From positions 1 to 64,000 of the forward strand of contig CANPXL010000009.1 of NCBI GenBank assembly GCA_947586055.1: 64,000 nt of DNA, written 5' to 3'. Within the stretch, counting starts at the first letter, position 1. Each line of letters starts with the position of its first letter. Made by a program: the position numbers and the translations under genes. Below, in pieces: positions 28,024-37,416 of this stretch. The stretch is from an uncultured Acetatifactor sp. GTDB lineage: Bacteria > Bacillota > Clostridia > Lachnospirales > Lachnospiraceae. Below the pieces are notes generated by a model. The model had not been told where the DNA came from and did no database searches. It worked only from the letters and a program-made list of their open reading frames with translations.

Positions 28024-31000
28024 ATGGCGCTCATACACGTTTCTGCCGCCGCCGGATGCATTTTGTTTGCGGTCTGCTTCCGGCATATCTATCCCGCCCT
28101 ACAGGAAAGCGGCGTTTCCCGCGGCCGGTCCGTCCCCGTCTGCCGTGCGGCGATCCTCTTTGCGGCGGCCGCGCTTCTTCGGCTGTGGGCCGCGGGACAT
28201 TTTACGGGATTCGGCACGGATACGGCCTGCTTTGCCGGCTGGGCCGACAGAATCTTTCAGGTGGGCCCGGGCGCCTTCTATTCTCCGGACGTGTTTACGG
28301 ATTATCCCCCGGGATACCTGTATCTTCTGTATCCCGTGGGAGCGCTGCGCAGCCTGCTGGGGATCGAATCCTTTTCCCCGGCTCATCTGATCCTCCTGAA
28401 GCTTCCCTCCATCCTCTGCGACCTTGGATGCGGCGCGCTGCTGTTTCGGGAGGCCGGGAAAAAGCTTTCCCCTTCCCGGGCGTTTTTTCTGTGCGCCGCA
28501 TACCTTTTTAATCCCGCAGTAATCCTGAATTCCTCCCTGTGGGGTCAGGTGGATTCCGTCCTTACCCTGCTGCTCGCCTGTCTGTGCGTCTTTCTTGTCC
28601 GGGGCCGTCTGGTTCCGGCCTACGCGGCGTTCCTCGGCGCGCTGCTGCTCAAGCCCCAGGCCCTGTTTCTGGCTCCGGTGCTTTTTGCGGCCATGCTGGA
28701 TCTTTTGATCTTTGAAAATTTTCCCCGGAAAAGCTTTTCCGACGCTCTTCTGGACCTGCTCAGGAGTCTTTCGTACTTTGCGCTGTTTCTGTGCTGCGCC
28801 GTTCTGCTGTGCGCGCCTTTCGGACTGGAGAACGTGTGGCGTCTGTATACCGACACCGTTTCCTCCTACCCCTACGCGGCGGTAAACGCCTGCAACTTCT
28901 GGGGGCTTGCCGGCCTGAACTGGATCAGTCAGGACAACACCTTCATGGGGCTTCCCTATTCCTTCTACGGATACGCCGCCCTGATCGGGGCGGTGGCGGC
29001 CGTCCTGATCTTAAGCCGCAAGCGTGTCGGGGACCGGGGCAAGTATCCTTTGCTGGCCGCTCTGCTCACCGTCATGATCTTTTTGTTCTCCGTCCGGATG
29101 CATGAGCGGTACCTGTATCCCGCCATGCTGCTTTTGCTGCTCTCGCAGATCTACAATCCCTCCCGGCGGCTGTTTTTCAGCTACGGCGCGTTTTCTCTTC
29201 TGCACTTTTACAACACCGCGGACGTGCTGTTCTTCTATGATCCGCAGAACTATGACCGACGCTCTCCCCTGATCATTCTGGTGTCCCTCGGCATGCTTGC
29301 GGCGGCATGTTTTCTCTGCGCGGCGGTGCACGGGCTTTACGCCGGAAGGGATCAGACGGCTCCGGTTTTTTTCACCAGACCTTCCTCCCCCGCGCCCAGA
29401 CCTTCCGCAGCGTCCCGTCCCCTTCGGGCCGCGGACCGGATCTGTCTTGTGGCCGTCACCGTCCTTTACGCCTTTTTCGCCCTCTGGGATCTGGGCGACC
29501 GCAAGGCCCCTTCCACCGCCTGCGAGATTTCGGCGCATCAGACCCTGACGTTTGATTTCGGCGGCAAAGTCCCCTCGCAGCTTTCCTATTATATCGCCCC
29601 CTGGCACGACCGCTCCTTTTCTCTCGAGGGCAGGATGCATGCGGACGACCCCTGGACCGGCCTTGGGGAAATCCTGCTGGAGAATGTCTTTACCTGGCAG
29701 AACATTTCCATTTCCTCCCGGACGCCCTTTCTGCAGCTGACGCTTCAGGATTCCCAGGCGTCCCTGCTGGAATTTGTCTTTACGGATGACGCCGGAACGG
29801 TCATAACGCCTGTCAACGCCTCGGATTACCCCGGCCTGTTCGACGAGCAGGATCTGTACCCGGCCCGCGCCACCTTCCGAAACGGCATGTATTTCGACGA
29901 GATCTACCATGCCCGCACTGCTTATGAATATCTTCACGGGCTGACTTCCTATGAAAACACACATCCGCCCCTGGGAAAGATCCTCATTGCCGCCGGCGTC
30001 TCGGTCTTCGGCATGAATCCTTTCGGCTGGCGGATCACAGGCGTCCTCTTCGGCATCGCCATGGTTCCCTTCGTCTTCCTTTTCGCCAGAAGGCTGACCC
30101 AGAGCACTGCCGCGGCCGCTCTGGCCGGCGTTCTGTTTGCATTTGATTTCATGCACCTTACGCAGACCAGAATCGCCACCATCGACGTCTACATCACCTT
30201 TTTCGTGATCCTGATGTACTACTTTATGTACCGCTACAGCGAACTCAGCTTTTATGACACGCCGCTGAAAAAGACATTCCTGCCCCTGAGCGCCTGCGGA
30301 ATCTGTATGGGGCTGGGCATCGCGTGTAAGTGGACCGGCGTCTACGCCGGCGCAGGGCTTGCCGTCATCTTCTTTGCCGTCCTGTACCGAAGGTACCGGG
30401 AATACCGTTACGCCGCCTCCGATCCGGAGGGAGAAAGCGCGGGCATTCCCCATCGCCGGATCCTGGAGCGCTTCCTGCCCTGTACGCGGAATACCATTCT
30501 CTTCTGCCTCTGTTTTTTCGTCGCGATTCCGGCGCTGATCTACTGCCTTTCCTATCTGCCGTTTCGCGACGGTTCGGACGACGGCCTGCTTCTGAGAATG
30601 TTCCATAACCAGACCGTCATGTTCCAATACCACAGCACGCTGAAAGCCACCCACCCCTATTCCTCCCCCTGGTACCAGTGGCCGATCATCGCCCGTCCCA
30701 TCTGGTACTTCTCCGGACAGCCCGGCGGAACTCTCCGGGAGGGAATCAGCGCCTTCGGAAATCCGCTGGTCTGGTGGGCGGGGATTCCTGCCTTTGCCTG
30801 TACGCTCCTGCGATGGCTGAGGAACAGGGACGGAAAGGCGGCCTTTCTCACCGTGGGGTATCTCGCCCAGTACCTTCCCTGGATGTTTGTGACGCGCGTC
30901 ACTTTCATCTACCACTATTTCCCCAGCGTGGCTTTCGTGGCGCTGATGATCGTCTACAACCTGTCATGTCTGCGGCGGGAGCGCGCTCTCCAACAGGAGA

Positions 31001-31215
31001 CGTCCCCTGAGACATTCCCTGAGACGTCCCCCGTCCGGGCCGTCTCCGCCCCCCGGTCCGACCGGCGTTTCCTTCTGTGGATGGCTCTTTACGGCGCCGC
31101 CGTATTCGGGCTCTTTCTCCTGTTCCACCCCGTTCTTACCGGACGGCCGGTGGAGGCGGATTTTGTGTCCCGATGGCTGCGATGGTTTGACTCGTGGGTG
31201 CTTACCGCACGCTGA
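28024..31215 (+). CDS. Double GT-C glycosyltransferase, C-terminal half PMT (GT39) family
   Basis: A 1063-residue multispanning protein made of two GT-C-like halves. The first, about residues 1-440, has an acidic first-loop motif (GFGTDTACFAGWADRIF) and YLFNPAVILNSSLWGQVDSV, typical of polyprenyl-phosphate mannosyl and glucosyl transferases. After a linker and a soluble beta-rich segment (about 490-620) comes a protein O-mannosyltransferase-type half with MYFDEIYHARTAYEYLHG, THPPLGK and the FDFMHLTQTRIATIDVY region. It should use lipid-linked sugars at the outer membrane face; the acceptor is not known. The start at 28024 has CGGAGG seven bases upstream; longer in-frame starts lie within the leader hairpin region. 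Confidence 0.85.
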   Translation: MALIHVSAAAGCILFAVCFRHIYPALQESGVSRGRSVPVCRAAILFAAAALLRLWAAGHFTGFGTDTACFAGWADRIFQVGPGAFYSPDVFTDYPPGYLYLLYPVGALRSLLGIESFSPAHLILLKLPSILCDLGCGALLFREAGKKLSPSRAFFLCAAYLFNPAVILNSSLWGQVDSVLTLLLACLCVFLVRGRLVPAYAAFLGALLLKPQALFLAPVLFAAMLDLLIFENFPRKSFSDALLDLLRSLSYFALFLCCAVLLCAPFGLENVWRLYTDTVSSYPYAAVNACNFWGLAGLNWISQDNTFMGLPYSFYGYAALIGAVAAVLILSRKRVGDRGKYPLLAALLTVMIFLFSVRMHERYLYPAMLLLLLSQIYNPSRRLFFSYGAFSLLHFYNTADVLFFYDPQNYDRRSPLIILVSLGMLAAACFLCAAVHGLYAGRDQTAPVFFTRPSSPAPRPSAASRPLRAADRICLVAVTVLYAFFALWDLGDRKAPSTACEISAHQTLTFDFGGKVPSQLSYYIAPWHDRSFSLEGRMHADDPWTGLGEILLENVFTWQNISISSRTPFLQLTLQDSQASLLEFVFTDDAGTVITPVNASDYPGLFDEQDLYPARATFRNGMYFDEIYHARTAYEYLHGLTSYENTHPPLGKILIAAGVSVFGMNPFGWRITGVLFGIAMVPFVFLFARRLTQSTAAAALAGVLFAFDFMHLTQTRIATIDVYITFFVILMYYFMYRYSELSFYDTPLKKTFLPLSACGICMGLGIACKWTGVYAGAGLAVIFFAVLYRRYREYRYAASDPEGESAGIPHRRILERFLPCTRNTILFCLCFFVAIPALIYCLSYLPFRDGSDDGLLLRMFHNQTVMFQYHSTLKATHPYSSPWYQWPIIARPIWYFSGQPGGTLREGISAFGNPLVWWAGIPAFACTLLRWLRNRDGKAAFLTVGYLAQYLPWMFVTRVTFIYHYFPSVAFVALMIVYNLSCLRRERALQQETSPETFPETSPVRAVSAPRSDRRFLLWMALYGAAVFGLFLLFHPVLTGRPVEADFVSRWLRWFDSWVLTAR

Positions 31216-31222
31216 ATGCGCA

Positions 31223-31276
31223 CAAAAAACCCCTGACAGCCGTACCGTATTCCGTATCCGGCTGTCAGGGGGTTTC
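31223..31276. terminator. Bidirectional terminator between convergent genes
   Basis: A 15-bp stem (AAACCCCTGACAGCC with GGCTGTCAGGGGGTTT) encloses an 18-base loop, with As on one side and Ts on the other. It lies just after the glycosyltransferase gene and within reach of the convergent response-regulator gene. Confidence 0.85.
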
Positions 31277-31282
31277 TATGAG

Positions 31283-31347
31283 ATTCCTGTCTTGAATTTC
31301 TATTTTGTATTTCTGTTTTGGATTTCTGTTTTGGATTCCTGTCTTGA
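31283..31347 (+). repeat. 13-bp tandem repeat, five units
   Basis: Five consecutive 13-base units (ATTCCTGTCTTGA, ATTTCTGTTTTGG and variants) in exact register lie between the bidirectional terminator and the end of the response-regulator gene. The unit is not a multiple of three and nothing is encoded. Confidence 0.85.
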
Positions 31348-31359
31348 ATTCCCGTTACG

Positions 31360-32223
31360 TCAGATCAGGTGATTCTTCATCTCCGTCAGCGCCTGCTGTA
31401 CCAGTTCTTCCGCAGCTCCGTCGTCAAATTCCTCCAGTCTTTCCTGCGCGGCGATGCAGGACTCCGCCACAACGGGCGGAATATCAAACCGCATCAGATC
31501 CTCCAGCTTCTGGGACGCTTCCTTGACTTTGAAATTCTCCAGATCGTTCAGCACATACAAAAGCCTTGCGTTCATCTCACCCGCGCTGATGGGGAATTTC
31601 GCGGTCGTCTCCGATCCCACGGTCCGCTCCAGCATCTTCAGCACTCTGCTGATCAGCCTGTCGGCCGTTTCAATATCGTTCGCGCGCAGCCTTGATTTTG
31701 CATTCTGCATGCGGCCGAAGATCTCTTCGTCGATCTTGTAGCTGAGGATCTCTTCCATTTTGATGATGGCGCCCCTGACGTTGTTGGCGCGAAGTTCTTC
31801 CTGCACCTGCCGGACAAATTCATACAGCTCCTTGTCCTCCACCGGGAGCACGCCGGCCTTTTTCAGCGCGCGGTCAATCCTCTCGTGCAGGTCCTGGCTG
31901 TCAAAGGGCTTTACCACATAATCCAGGATTCCCAGCTTGGAGCCCTCGATCACGGTTTCCTTATCCTTCTTGGAGGTAAGCATGATCACAGGGATTGTGG
32001 CCCCGTTTTCCATCGTCCGCATTTCCTTCAGTGTTTCTATGCCGTCCATCAGCGCCATCTGCACATCCAGAAGAACCAGATCCGGCTTTTCCTTATTCAG
32101 ATAACGGATGGCGCGCACGCCGGAATTGACGGTGACCACATCGTACTTATCCTTCAGTTCCTGCTCTATCGTAGCCAGATTGATAATGTTGTCATCCACC
32201 GCCAGTATCGTCATTCTGTCCAT
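31360..32223 (-). CDS. Receiver-domain protein with helical C-terminal region
   Basis: A 287-residue protein. Residues 1-125 are a CheY-like receiver with acids DD at 10-11, phosphoacceptor Asp53 (LVLLDVQMALMDG) and the conserved Lys in YVVKPFDSQD. The remaining 160 residues are predicted helical and charged, with no DNA-binding, EAL, GGDEF or HD motif that I can see, so the output is unknown; protein-protein signalling is likely. It starts directly after the stop of the hybrid kinase gene with no gap, using a GGAGG inside the kinase's last codons. The two are surely a functional pair. Confidence 0.88.
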   Translation of the reverse strand: MDRMTILAVDDNIINLATIEQELKDKYDVVTVNSGVRAIRYLNKEKPDLVLLDVQMALMDGIETLKEMRTMENGATIPVIMLTSKKDKETVIEGSKLGILDYVVKPFDSQDLHERIDRALKKAGVLPVEDKELYEFVRQVQEELRANNVRGAIIKMEEILSYKIDEEIFGRMQNAKSRLRANDIETADRLISRVLKMLERTVGSETTAKFPISAGEMNARLLYVLNDLENFKVKEASQKLEDLMRFDIPPVVAESCIAAQERLEEFDDGAAEELVQQALTEMKNHLI

Positions 32224-35097
32224 TTACTGTAATTCCTCCTTCTCCAGCCATTCGATCATCTCTCGCAGCAGTTTTTCCGCCATATCATCCTCATACATCT
32301 TAAGCTGTCCCTGTATTTCTCTGAGTTTCAGCAATTCATTCTGTCCCAGATCGTACTCCAGCAGGGTTTCCACCGTATGCGCGCATTCCTTGGATTTAAA
32401 CGCCTCCAGCTTCTCCAGCGCCGCCTTCACTTCCCGCAGCAGTCCGTCCCTGTCCAGAGTCATGCGTTCGCCGCTTCTGCCATCCTCTGCCGCCTGTCTC
32501 TGGTCCAGAAACTTCCGGATCTGTTCCACCTGTTTCGCATAGCAGGCCAGCAGCTCCGCCGAATGCATCTTGATGAAATCGACGTCTCCCCTGGTGGCCG
32601 CTTCCTCATGTTCTCTGGCCTGAGCGGAAAGCTCCATGGCGCCCACATTGGCGGAAGCGCTCTTTAATCCGTGTACCTCGATACCGTAATCCTTATAATT
32701 CTCCTGCTCCAGCAGCTTCTCCAGATAGCTGCCCTTGCGCGCGCCGTCCATGCAGTAGAGGTTAAGCAGGTCGATAAAATCCTTTGCGTCGCCCGAATGA
32801 TGTTTTTTTGCTTCCTCTATATCAATGCCGCTGATACGGATATCGTCAAATGTGATGTCAGGCTGGCTGTCGGAGACGGTCTGAGCTTCGGAAGGCTGCA
32901 TCTTCTTGTAAGCGTTGGGGATCCAGCGGGAAAGCACTTCATTCAAAGGCCTTCTGTCCAGCGGTTTCGGAATAAAATCCTGAAATCCGTTGTTCAGGAA
33001 TTTTTCCCTGACGCCTGCCATGGCGTTTGCGGTCAGCGCGATGATAACGGGCGACCGGCCGTTCATACCGCATTCCTCCCGTATGATCCTGGTCGCTTCG
33101 ATCCCGTCCATCTCCGGCATCATGTGATCCATAAAGATCATGTTGAACTTGTTCCTGCGCACCAGTTCGATCGCATCCGGCCCGCTTGCAGCCTCAAAGA
33201 GTTCAAACCCGTAATTTTTCAGGAAACCGATAGCGACTTTCCGGTTGATCAAGTTATCGTCCACCACGAGCACCTTGTAATTGTCTACCACAAAAGTGTC
33301 GAGACGCTCCGACTCCTTCTGGGGCACATCCGGAATCTCTTCCAGTGTGCGGCGGTCCACAATCTTCTGGGGCAGGGTAATAATGAACGTGCTTCCCTCC
33401 CCGTAGACGCTTTCCACTTCAATTCCGCCCTTCATCAGCTGCACCAGGCGTCTGGTGATGGAGAGTCCGAGTCCCGTTCCCTCCACGCCTCTGTTCCTGC
33501 CGGAGTCTACCTGTTTAAAGTCCTCGAAAATCTTCTCCAGATTCTCGGGTTTGATCCCCACGCCGGTGTCCTGAATGCGGAACACAATATTTTCCGTTTC
33601 CGGCTGGCTGCCGGGATGTCCGCCCACGTCAATCCTGACAAACCCTTCCTTCGTGAACTTTACCGCATTGTTCATGATGTTGATCAGGATCTGCTTGATT
33701 CTGCCGTCGTCGCCGTAATACATACAGGGAATGGATGTGTCGAACTCACAGATCAGCCGCAGGCCCCGCTGGGTCGCAGCGACCTTCATCATGTTCACGA
33801 CTTCTTCCACAACGCCCTTTATGTAATACTCCGTGGGAACCAGTTCCATCTTTCCGGATTCCACCTTGGACAGATCAAGGATGTCGTTTATAATGGTCAG
33901 CAGGTTCTGGGCGGCCGCCTTGATGTCGCAGGCGTATCCGTACACCTTTCGTCCGCGGCTCTCTTCCATGATGATATCGCTTAACCCCATCACGGCGTTC
34001 ATGGGCGTCCTGATCTCATGGGACATATTGGCGAGGAATTCGCTTTTTGTCAGGTTTGCCCGCTCCGCGTCTTCCCGCACCCGCTTGATCTCTTCAATAT
34101 AATTCCGGGTCTCCGTCACGTCGAAGACAATGACAATGTACCCCTGGTTTCTGCCGTTGGCCCCCACGATCTGACGCACATGGCTCTCGTAGTAGCGGTT
34201 GTTGAGGCAGAAATTCCTCTGGGTTTCTTCCTCCAGCATGGCTTCCGGGAAATCTTCCATGTTTTCGATGCTGTCGCCCACCGTCTGAAAACTCAGCTCC
34301 GTGAAAATCTCCGCGGCCGCGGGGTTAAAACTGACGATGCGCCTGTTTTCATCCAGCATGATGACGCCGTCGTCCATATTCCGCAGCACGGTGTCCGCAG
34401 CCTGCCGGCTGAAATCGTAATTCCGCCGGCTCCACACCGTGATGACCACAAGGGAGAGCGCTCCGCCCAGCACGGCCGGCGTAAAGTCAAATCGAAGGTA
34501 CAGTTTCCAAATATAGGCGAACAGCGCCAGAACGGGAAACAGAGAAATCAGGATCAGAAGCTTATACTTACGGCCCCGCATTCTGTTCGGGGCGCTGATG
34601 CCGGCATGGATCAGGGCATACAGAGACAGCGCGTACGGCAGCATATACGCCAGCAGGAAAAAAATAACGTAGCCGGGGCCGTAGGAAATGTTCAGATAGG
34701 AACGAACGCCCGGCTCGCTGACCAGCTCGATGTCGCGGAAAAAGAAGGTATGGTACTCGGAAGTAAAAATCACGCCCAGCATGAGCACATCCGCCACCAG
34801 AATGACGCGGATCAGCCTGTACGGTACCTTTTCATAACAGTAGTTGAACATGAACCAGCAATAGAATATGGGAATGAACGTAACTCCCAGATACTGCATC
34901 TTTGTCGCAACGATAGCCGCATCCAGCGAGACCGCCGTGATCTCAAGATAATATCCCACATTCAGCACAATGGAGCCCGTCATAAAAAGGCTCATCAGCT
35001 TCTGCTCCCGGGAACCGTCCCCGCTCAGCAGGATCCCCTGGGCAATAAAAGTAATCAAAATGACGACGACCTGTAAGCCTGTCAAAAAGGGATACAT
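32224..35097 (-). CDS. Hybrid sensor histidine kinase: 7TM-PAS-HisKA-HATPase-REC-HPt
   Basis: A 957-residue phosphorelay kinase. Residues 1-222 form a seven-helix membrane sensor of the kind found at the N-terminus of some hybrid kinases. A PAS domain follows (about 230-335), then HisKA with His360 in NMSHEIRTPMNAVMG, an HATPase (NAVKFTKEG, GTGLGLSITRRL), a receiver with MIFMDHMMPEMDG, and an HPt domain (GIEVHGLKSASANVGA). A helical region of about 60 residues ends the protein. Phosphate would pass His-Asp-His and then to the receiver protein encoded next. GGAGG precedes the ATG and a sigma-A promoter lies upstream. The signal is unknown. Confidence 0.92.
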   Translation of the reverse strand: MYPFLTGLQVVVILITFIAQGILLSGDGSREQKLMSLFMTGSIVLNVGYYLEITAVSLDAAIVATKMQYLGVTFIPIFYCWFMFNYCYEKVPYRLIRVILVADVLMLGVIFTSEYHTFFFRDIELVSEPGVRSYLNISYGPGYVIFFLLAYMLPYALSLYALIHAGISAPNRMRGRKYKLLILISLFPVLALFAYIWKLYLRFDFTPAVLGGALSLVVITVWSRRNYDFSRQAADTVLRNMDDGVIMLDENRRIVSFNPAAAEIFTELSFQTVGDSIENMEDFPEAMLEEETQRNFCLNNRYYESHVRQIVGANGRNQGYIVIVFDVTETRNYIEEIKRVREDAERANLTKSEFLANMSHEIRTPMNAVMGLSDIIMEESRGRKVYGYACDIKAAAQNLLTIINDILDLSKVESGKMELVPTEYYIKGVVEEVVNMMKVAATQRGLRLICEFDTSIPCMYYGDDGRIKQILINIMNNAVKFTKEGFVRIDVGGHPGSQPETENIVFRIQDTGVGIKPENLEKIFEDFKQVDSGRNRGVEGTGLGLSITRRLVQLMKGGIEVESVYGEGSTFIITLPQKIVDRRTLEEIPDVPQKESERLDTFVVDNYKVLVVDDNLINRKVAIGFLKNYGFELFEAASGPDAIELVRRNKFNMIFMDHMMPEMDGIEATRIIREECGMNGRSPVIIALTANAMAGVREKFLNNGFQDFIPKPLDRRPLNEVLSRWIPNAYKKMQPSEAQTVSDSQPDITFDDIRISGIDIEEAKKHHSGDAKDFIDLLNLYCMDGARKGSYLEKLLEQENYKDYGIEVHGLKSASANVGAMELSAQAREHEEAATRGDVDFIKMHSAELLACYAKQVEQIRKFLDQRQAAEDGRSGERMTLDRDGLLREVKAALEKLEAFKSKECAHTVETLLEYDLGQNELLKLREIQGQLKMYEDDMAEKLLREMIEWLEKEELQ

Positions 35098-35140
35098 ATT
35101 TCACCTCCGGCTCAGGAAAAAACAAAGTTTCCCTTGTAAT

Positions 35141-35169
35141 ATAGTAACAGTTTTACCGGCTTTTGTCTA
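35141..35169 (-). promoter_or_regulatory. Promoter of the hybrid kinase operon
   Basis: TAGACA and TACTAT are separated by 17 bases, about 45 bases before the kinase start. Both boxes match four or five of six consensus bases. Confidence 0.65.
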
Positions 35170-35194
35170 TAAAAACTTATCTCCTTTTCCCAAA

Positions 35195-35300
35195 TGCAAC
35201 AACTCAAACGACGCCGTTCGCAAAGCCGTTTGGCCGCGCCGTCCGACGCCGCTTCGCGCCTGCCCTGCGCGCAAAAGCGCTCCGGCGGCCGCCCAGACAG
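35195..35300 (-). repeat. Decayed copy of the dispersed GC-rich repeat family
   Basis: Read on the minus strand, this stretch contains GGCAGGCGCGAAGCG followed by an interrupted GGCTTTGCGAA and a GTTG end, matching the GC-rich half of the repeat elements near rpsB and between flgE and flbD. The block upstream resembling GGAGCGCCATTTTATGAGC is also recognisable in degraded form, but the palindrome is absent. It fills most of the 351-base gap between the kinase and tsf, together with the kinase promoter and the tsf terminator. Confidence 0.7.
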
Positions 35301-35304
35301 CAGC

Positions 35305-35336
35305 CAAAAAAAGGAGCCGTCCGTCAGGACAGCTCC
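35305..35336 (-). terminator. Intrinsic terminator of rpsB-tsf
   Basis: A stem GGAGCTGTCC/GGACGGCTCC (one G-U pair) with a four-base loop is followed by seven Ts on the minus strand, about 110 bases after tsf. Confidence 0.88.
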
Positions 35337-35448
35337 GGTAGCGAGTTTCTGAAATAAAATATCACGTTTGCGGTATCCGCCATACATCCGCCTTACAGTC
35401 GGCGCAGAAACGGCCGAACAGCCCTGCCGCCCCGGCCACGCGGGCAGA

Positions 35449-36387
35449 TCACGCGTTCATCTGAGCGGCAACTTCCGCCGCAAAGTCCTCCTGCTTCTTC
35501 TCCAGCCCTTCGCCGGTTTCAAAGCGGACAAATCTTCTGACCTGAAGGTCTGCGCCGTTGGCCTTCGCTACCTGCGCCAGATACTGTGCGACAGTCTGTT
35601 TTCCGTCCTCCGCCTTGACATATACCTGCTCCAGAAGGCAGACCTCCTTCAGCTCCTTGTTCAGGCGGCCCGCTACCGCGCCCTCGATCACCTTCTCCGG
35701 CTTTCCGGCCATCTTGGGATCCTGCGCGATCTGAGCGGCAATGATCTCCTTCTCATGCGCCTTAAACTCTTCGGGAACGTCGGATGTCGCAACATATTTG
35801 GGTGAAAGCGCGGCAACCTGCATTGCGATATTGGTAAGAGCCTCCTTCACGGCGTCATTTACCACGTTGGTCCTGGCGTCCACGATCACGCCGATGCGGC
35901 CGCCGCCATGCACGTAAGAAACAACGCAGCCATCCTCGGCCACAATTTTCTCAAATCTCCGGATGCTCAGCTTTTCGCCGATCACCGCGATCTTGTCAAC
36001 CAGCGCGTCTTTTACGGTCTTGGAGCCGTCCTCGATCCAGGGCTCCTGCTGGAAAGCATCCATATCTGCCGCGTCGGACTCCACCGCCTGTCTGGCAACC
36101 GCTTCCACAAACTGCTGAAACGTCTCGTTTTTCGCGACAAAATCCGTCTCGGAATTTACTTCCACCACCGCGGCCGTGCTGTCGCCCTTCACCGCGATAC
36201 GGCAGATTCCCTCCGCCGCGATCCTGCCTTCCTTCTTGACGGCTTTTGCCTGACCGTTCTTTCTCAGGACTTCCACCGCCTCTTCCATATTTCCGTTGGT
36301 CTCGTTCAGAGCCTTCTTACAATCCATCATGCCGGCGCCGGTCTGCTCACGCAGTTCCTTTACCATAGCTGCGGTAATCTCTGCCAT
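35449..36387 (-). CDS. tsf: Elongation factor Ts
   Basis: A 312-residue EF-Ts, the nucleotide exchange factor that recycles EF-Tu. The N-terminal UBA-like domain (VKELREQTGAGMMDCKKALN) and core motifs (EVNSETDFVAKNETFQ, YVHGGGRIGVIVD) are complete. GGAG lies seven bases before the ATG. It follows rpsB by 63 bases in the order found across bacteria. Confidence 0.97.
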   Translation of the reverse strand: MAEITAAMVKELREQTGAGMMDCKKALNETNGNMEEAVEVLRKNGQAKAVKKEGRIAAEGICRIAVKGDSTAAVVEVNSETDFVAKNETFQQFVEAVARQAVESDAADMDAFQQEPWIEDGSKTVKDALVDKIAVIGEKLSIRRFEKIVAEDGCVVSYVHGGGRIGVIVDARTNVVNDAVKEALTNIAMQVAALSPKYVATSDVPEEFKAHEKEIIAAQIAQDPKMAGKPEKVIEGAVAGRLNKELKEVCLLEQVYVKAEDGKQTVAQYLAQVAKANGADLQVRRFVRFETGEGLEKKQEDFAAEVAAQMNA

Positions 36388-36450
36388 TTTTCTTCTCCTT
36401 TCGCCGCGCCCGCGGCTTCTCTGTCATAATACGGCTGTAAGGACGGCGTC

Positions 36451-37215
36451 CTATACCTCTTCCTGTTCCGCCGCTTCCTCAATATCCTCGATCTCTCCGG
36501 ATTCGGTCTCCGCATCCTCCGTATATACGGCTTCGCCCTGATTGGCTTCAATCACAGCGTCCGCCATCTTGGCCACGATCAGTTTCACGGCCCTGATTGC
36601 GTCGTCGTTCCCCGGGATAATGTAATCCAGTTCCTCCGGATCACAGTTGGTATCTCCGATGCCGATCAGCGTAATGCCCAGCGCGTGCGCCTCCTGAACG
36701 CAGATCCTCTCCTTCTTGGGATCCACAACAAAAATGGCGTCGGGAACTCTGGTCATATTCTTGATGCCGCCAAGGTTCTTCTCCAGTTTTTCCTGCTCTT
36801 TTTTCAGCGCGATGACTTCCTTCTTGGGAAGCACGTCGAAGGTTCCGTCCTCCGCCATCTTTTCGATTGCGTGCAGTCTGGCAATCCGGGAACGGATCGT
36901 CTTAAAGTTTGTGAGCATGCCGCCCAGCCATCTCTCGTTCACATAGAACATCCCGCAGCGCTCAGCCTCGGTCTTTACGGCGTCCTGCGCCTGCTTTTTC
37001 GTACCCACGAACAAAATAATGCCGCCCTGCGCCGCGATCTCGGACACGGCCCTGTAGGCCTCGTCCACCTTCACCACCGATTTCTGCAGATCGATGATAT
37101 GGATCCCGTTTCTCTCGGTAAAGATGTAGGGAGCCATCTTGGGATTCCATCTTCTGGTCTGGTGTCCGAAATGCACACCCGCTTCCAGCAGCTGCTTCAT
37201 GGAAATAACGCTCAT
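36451..37215 (-). CDS. rpsB: 30S ribosomal protein S2
   Basis: A 254-residue S2 protein with signatures [20 protein letters not shown], the central [17 protein letters not shown] and the C-terminal [21 protein letters not shown]. The acidic C-terminal tail ([20 protein letters not shown]) is an extension often seen in Clostridia. The ATG at 37215 follows GGAGG; a longer in-frame extension upstream overlaps the promoter and is not real. The gene has its own sigma-A promoter although it follows the fla/che operon as in Bacillus subtilis. Confidence 0.97.
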   Translation of the reverse strand: MSVISMKQLLEAGVHFGHQTRRWNPKMAPYIFTERNGIHIIDLQKSVVKVDEAYRAVSEIAAQGGIILFVGTKKQAQDAVKTEAERCGMFYVNERWLGGMLTNFKTIRSRIARLHAIEKMAEDGTFDVLPKKEVIALKKEQEKLEKNLGGIKNMTRVPDAIFVVDPKKERICVQEAHALGITLIGIGDTNCDPEELDYIIPGNDDAIRAVKLIVAKMADAVIEANQGEAVYTEDAETESGEIEDIEEAAEQEEV

Positions 37216-37363
37216 TTTACTACCTCCGTTTGGTTTTTCTTCCGCATCTCCCCGGGGAGCGGACGCTCCTACCGAATCCGCGTCAGAATCCGGTCTTCTC
37301 CGCCGGCTACCTGTCCAAGGCACCACCGGCGAATGGGAGTGCGTGTTTTTTCGCAACATCCGC

Positions 37364-37392
37364 ATTATAACATACGGGAAATTCTCTGGCAA
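37364..37392 (-). promoter_or_regulatory. Sigma-A promoter of rpsB-tsf
   Basis: TTGCCA and a perfect TATAAT with a 17-base spacer and a TG three bases before the -10 box. The leader to rpsB is about 140 bases, long enough for the S2 autoregulatory structures known in other bacteria, though I cannot demonstrate one. The -35 box lies about 25 bases from the nearby repeat element. Confidence 0.88.
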
Positions 37393-37416
37393 GAGCTTTT
37401 TACAACTTTTCCCGGG

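Noticed and set aside
29011-30915. 634-codon minus-strand frame opposite the glycosyltransferase gene
   Set aside because: It is antisense to a gene with strong family motifs; high GC at third positions opens the opposite frame.
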